DNA of 17,875 nucleotides. Origin: Pseudomonas sp. (GTDB taxonomy: Bacteria > Pseudomonadota > Gammaproteobacteria > Pseudomonadales > Pseudomonadaceae). Positions within the stretch are counted from its first letter, which is position 1, and every line of letters starts with the position of its first letter. Below the pieces are notes generated by a model. The model did not search any database, was not told the DNA's origin, and was given only the letters and a program-made list of their open reading frames with translations. The position numbers and the translations under genes are program-made. This document shows, piece after piece, positions 16,030-17,875 of the stretch. The stretch is from NCBI RefSeq assembly GCF_030150285.1, contig NZ_JASLGE010000099.1:1-17875 (forward strand), read 5' to 3'.

Positions 16030-17337
16030 TTACAGGCCTGGGGGTTTTTCATCCGGCTCTGGCGGCAGTTCTACACCGTCGACCATCTGCTCCTGCACCA
16101 CCTGTTCATCCACCCGTGGGTCCAACGCCGCCGCCAGCGGTGAGCTGGACATGCTGTTGGGCACCGCCACGTGGTTTAGCGGTGCGTCGTCGACCTGGTG
16201 CAGGTTGGTCACGTCATTCGGGCGGATGCGCCACACCAGTAACAGGCTCGCCACGCTGATAAACACATAGAGCATCTGGCTGCCAAACAGCTTCATCAGC
16301 ACCCCGCCCAGCAACGGCCCGATACACGCCCCCACACCGTAGATCACCAGCAACACGGCGGTGAGTGAGACGCGGCGCTCGCTCTCAATGTGGTCGTTGG
16401 CAAACGCCACGGCCAGCGGGTAGATGCAAAATTGCAGCAAGGCGCTCACACCGCCCGCCAAAAACAAGACTTCCAATGGCACCGACGGCAAGATCGCCAG
16501 CGGCAGCACCGCCACCGCCAGTAACAACGCGATGATGCGAATCAGCAACGGCCGGTCGTAGCGGTCCGACAGCCAACCCAACGGCCCTTGCACCAGCAGC
16601 CCGGCAAAGATGCATGTGCCCATGAACAGCCCCACCAGTTCAGTCGACAGCCCTTGCTGAGAGGCGTAAAGCGGGGCCAGGCCGTAAAACGAACCCAGCA
16701 GCAAGCCCGCGCCCATCACGGCGATCAACGACTGCGGCACACGCTTGATAAAGAACTTCAGTTCCATGGGCGCAGGGCGCAGCGGTGCCGGGTGAATGCG
16801 CCGGGTCATCGCCACCGGCACCAGGCACAGGGCGAAACACATCGCGACCATCATCAGCAATTCCGGCCCCAGGGCCGGGTGAACCACCAGAATCAGTTGC
16901 CCCAGCACCAACCCCAGGTAGGACGCGATCATGTACAGGCTGAACACCAGGCCGCGCTGCTTGGCATCGGCCTGCTCATTGAGCCAGCTCTCAATCACCA
17001 TGTACTGGCACATCATCCCCAGGCCAACGACAAGCCGCAGCAACAGCCACACCGGCAGCCAGTCAGTCAGGCCATGGCACAGCACCGCCGCGCCAACAAT
17101 GCCGGCGCACGTGGCATAGGCACGAATATGCCCGACCCGGGCAATCAAGCGGTGGCCCAGTTTGCCGCCCAGCACCAGACCCAGGTAGTTCGCCGCCATC
17201 AGGGCACCGATCCACAAGCCGTCCACATCATCGGCCGCCAGGCGCAGGCCCAGGTAGGTCGTCAACAGGCCAGAACCGATCAGCATCATCAGCGAGGCAA
17301 AGTACAACGCTCGAAAAGACTTCCAAATGGTGCGCAT
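16030..17337 (-). CDS. MFS transporter, YcaD-like
   Basis: A 435-aa inner-membrane major facilitator with about twelve hydrophobic segments in two halves. The loop between segments 2 and 3 reads GGKLGHRLIARVGHIRAYA and the matching loop in the second half GPLGWLSDRYDRPLLIR, both MFS signatures. MVIESWLNEQADAKQRGLVF in the first half is highly characteristic of the YcaD branch. The C-terminal 45 residues are polar, Pro- and Glu-rich and cytosolic; E. coli YcaD (about 380 aa) lacks such a tail as far as I recall. The ATG at 17337 has CAGG about 8 nt upstream. The substrate is unknown. It is not related in function to the flagellar genes that converge on it. Confidence 0.88.
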   Translation of the reverse strand: MRTIWKSFRALYFASLMMLIGSGLLTTYLGLRLAADDVDGLWIGALMAANYLGLVLGGKLGHRLIARVGHIRAYATCAGIVGAAVLCHGLTDWLPVWLLLRLVVGLGMMCQYMVIESWLNEQADAKQRGLVFSLYMIASYLGLVLGQLILVVHPALGPELLMMVAMCFALCLVPVAMTRRIHPAPLRPAPMELKFFIKRVPQSLIAVMGAGLLLGSFYGLAPLYASQQGLSTELVGLFMGTCIFAGLLVQGPLGWLSDRYDRPLLIRIIALLLAVAVLPLAILPSVPLEVLFLAGGVSALLQFCIYPLAVAFANDHIESERRVSLTAVLLVIYGVGACIGPLLGGVLMKLFGSQMLYVFISVASLLLVWRIRPNDVTNLHQVDDAPLNHVAVPNSMSSSPLAAALDPRVDEQVVQEQMVDGVELPPEPDEKPPGL

Positions 17338-17388
17338 GGGCTTACCTGCGACTCCTAGTTCGGGCAGCGCTCAACGGCTGCCACAGAT

Positions 17389-17562
17389 TCAACCGCAAAA
17401 TTGGCGCTGAGCCGCCAGCACACGGCGCGCCCAGAGGGTGATTTGGTTCAGGAAGCCAGTCAGTGACGGGGGATTGAACGCCTTTGCACTCGGTGCCACA
17501 CATTCAGTCTCATCCATGCCTTGCGGGTACTGCGCGCGAGAACCCTGGCCCTCGGTCGCCAT
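17389..17562 (-). CDS. Possible small protein upstream of the MFS gene
   Basis: A 57-aa ORF starting at ATG 17560-17562 with AAGGA 7 nt upstream, a good ribosome binding site. It ends 51 nt before the MFS start, so the two may be co-transcribed. The N-terminal half is polar (Gln, Glu, Pro); the C-terminal half could form a helix (LTGFLNQITLWARRVLAAQR). I do not recognise a family. The frame stays open up to 17736, but no better start is visible. The good ribosome binding site is the main support; it may be spurious. Confidence 0.42.
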   Translation of the reverse strand: MATEGQGSRAQYPQGMDETECVAPSAKAFNPPSLTGFLNQITLWARRVLAAQRQFCG

Positions 17563-17738
17563 AACCCATTCCTTGTTGTAAAGACGGCCGCGAGCGGCAT
17601 TTGTCACAAAATACGCAGCACCCGTTCGAAATTTCAAGCACACCCTCACAAATTCCGGCCAAAGCCTTTGGTTGTCACACTCAAGCGTTAAATTCGCCCG
17701 CCCATCGCCCTGCTCGGCGACGTTGAATCGGCCCACTA

Positions 17739-17875
17739 GGGTCTGTACGAAATGTTTTCGAGCGAAGGTTAGGCAAGGCGAAAACAGGCGAGGAAGCGGA
17801 GTTTACGGGTTGTAAATGAGCATTCCGAGCCTGTTTTCAACGCCGCATAACCGAGCGCAGATACATTTCGTACAG
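17739..17875. mobile_element. MITE-like palindromic element, right end cut by window
   Basis: The terminal inverted repeats CTGTACGAAATG (17743-17754) and CATTTCGTACAG (17864-17875) are exact complements. Similarity of the two halves continues inside: AAAACAGGC near 17780 faces GCCTGTTTT near 17830, so the whole element folds into one long imperfect hairpin. It has no coding capacity. The left end begins GGGTCTG next to CTA; the matching CAGACCC and any target duplication would lie just past the window. It looks like a non-autonomous insertion element. The transposase family is not visible; the CTA flank would fit an IS5-type target, which is a guess. Confidence 0.75.

Noticed and set aside
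16588..17358. 256-codon open frame on plus opposite the MFS gene
   Set aside because: It is His/Gln-rich antisense shadow of a membrane protein gene.

Overview
The window looks like chromosomal DNA of a Pseudomonas, most likely of the P. fluorescens complex. The evidence is high GC core genes, a class Ia ribonucleotide reductase with a Pseudomonas-type C-terminus, the Pseudomonas flagellar arrangement (flgA-flgM-flgN-ycgR running one way, cheV-cheR-flgBCDE the other), RpoN and FliA promoters, and GTAGGAGCGAGC-type REP palindromes. The species call comes from recognising protein families and was not tested by a search.

Layout, left to right. (1) 1-1662: the 3' part of nrdA and a strong terminator. 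(2) 1663-4155: a gene-poor accessory stretch, visibly AT-rich up to about 3300. It holds an orphan ClpP-family peptidase, a decayed C-terminal remnant of an FkbM-type methyltransferase, and a small Pseudomonas-type hypothetical gene. The small gene is preceded by a leader that can fold into a branched RNA and hide the ribosome binding site. (3) 4156-7879: a tightly overlapping nucleobase salvage operon, codB (NCS1 permease), a PucR-family regulator and codA (cytosine deaminase family). CodA carries Ser at the position of E. coli Asp314, the residue known to exclude 5-methylcytosine. (4) 7880-8286: a repeat cluster with two complete 89-bp tandem units, each with a REP hairpin, and further REP hairpins in the opposite orientation. 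(5) 8287-15956: flagellar and chemotaxis genes. flgB, flgC, flgD and flgE (minus strand) lie behind a near-perfect RpoN promoter. cheV-cheR (minus) end at their own terminator. flgA-flgM-flgN-ycgR run on plus, with a FliA promoter in front of flgM. (6) 15957-17875: a REP hairpin between convergent genes, a YcaD-like MFS transporter, a possible 57-aa ORF, and a MITE-like palindromic element cut by the window end.

How the genes work together. FlgB and FlgC are rod proteins, FlgD is the hook cap, FlgE the hook, and FlgA the P-ring chaperone. FlgM (anti-sigma28) and FlgN (export chaperone) time late gene expression. YcgR slows the motor in response to c-di-GMP, and CheV and CheR tune receptor output. 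CodB would import a pyrimidine base and CodA deaminate it, with the PucR-type protein as the probable local regulator.

Points most worth a second look: the Asp314-to-Ser change in CodA, the structured leader at about 3561-3709, the absence of nrdB after nrdA and of flgF after flgE (possible rearrangement at both ends of region 1576-8286), and the overlapping divergent promoters at cheV/flgA.
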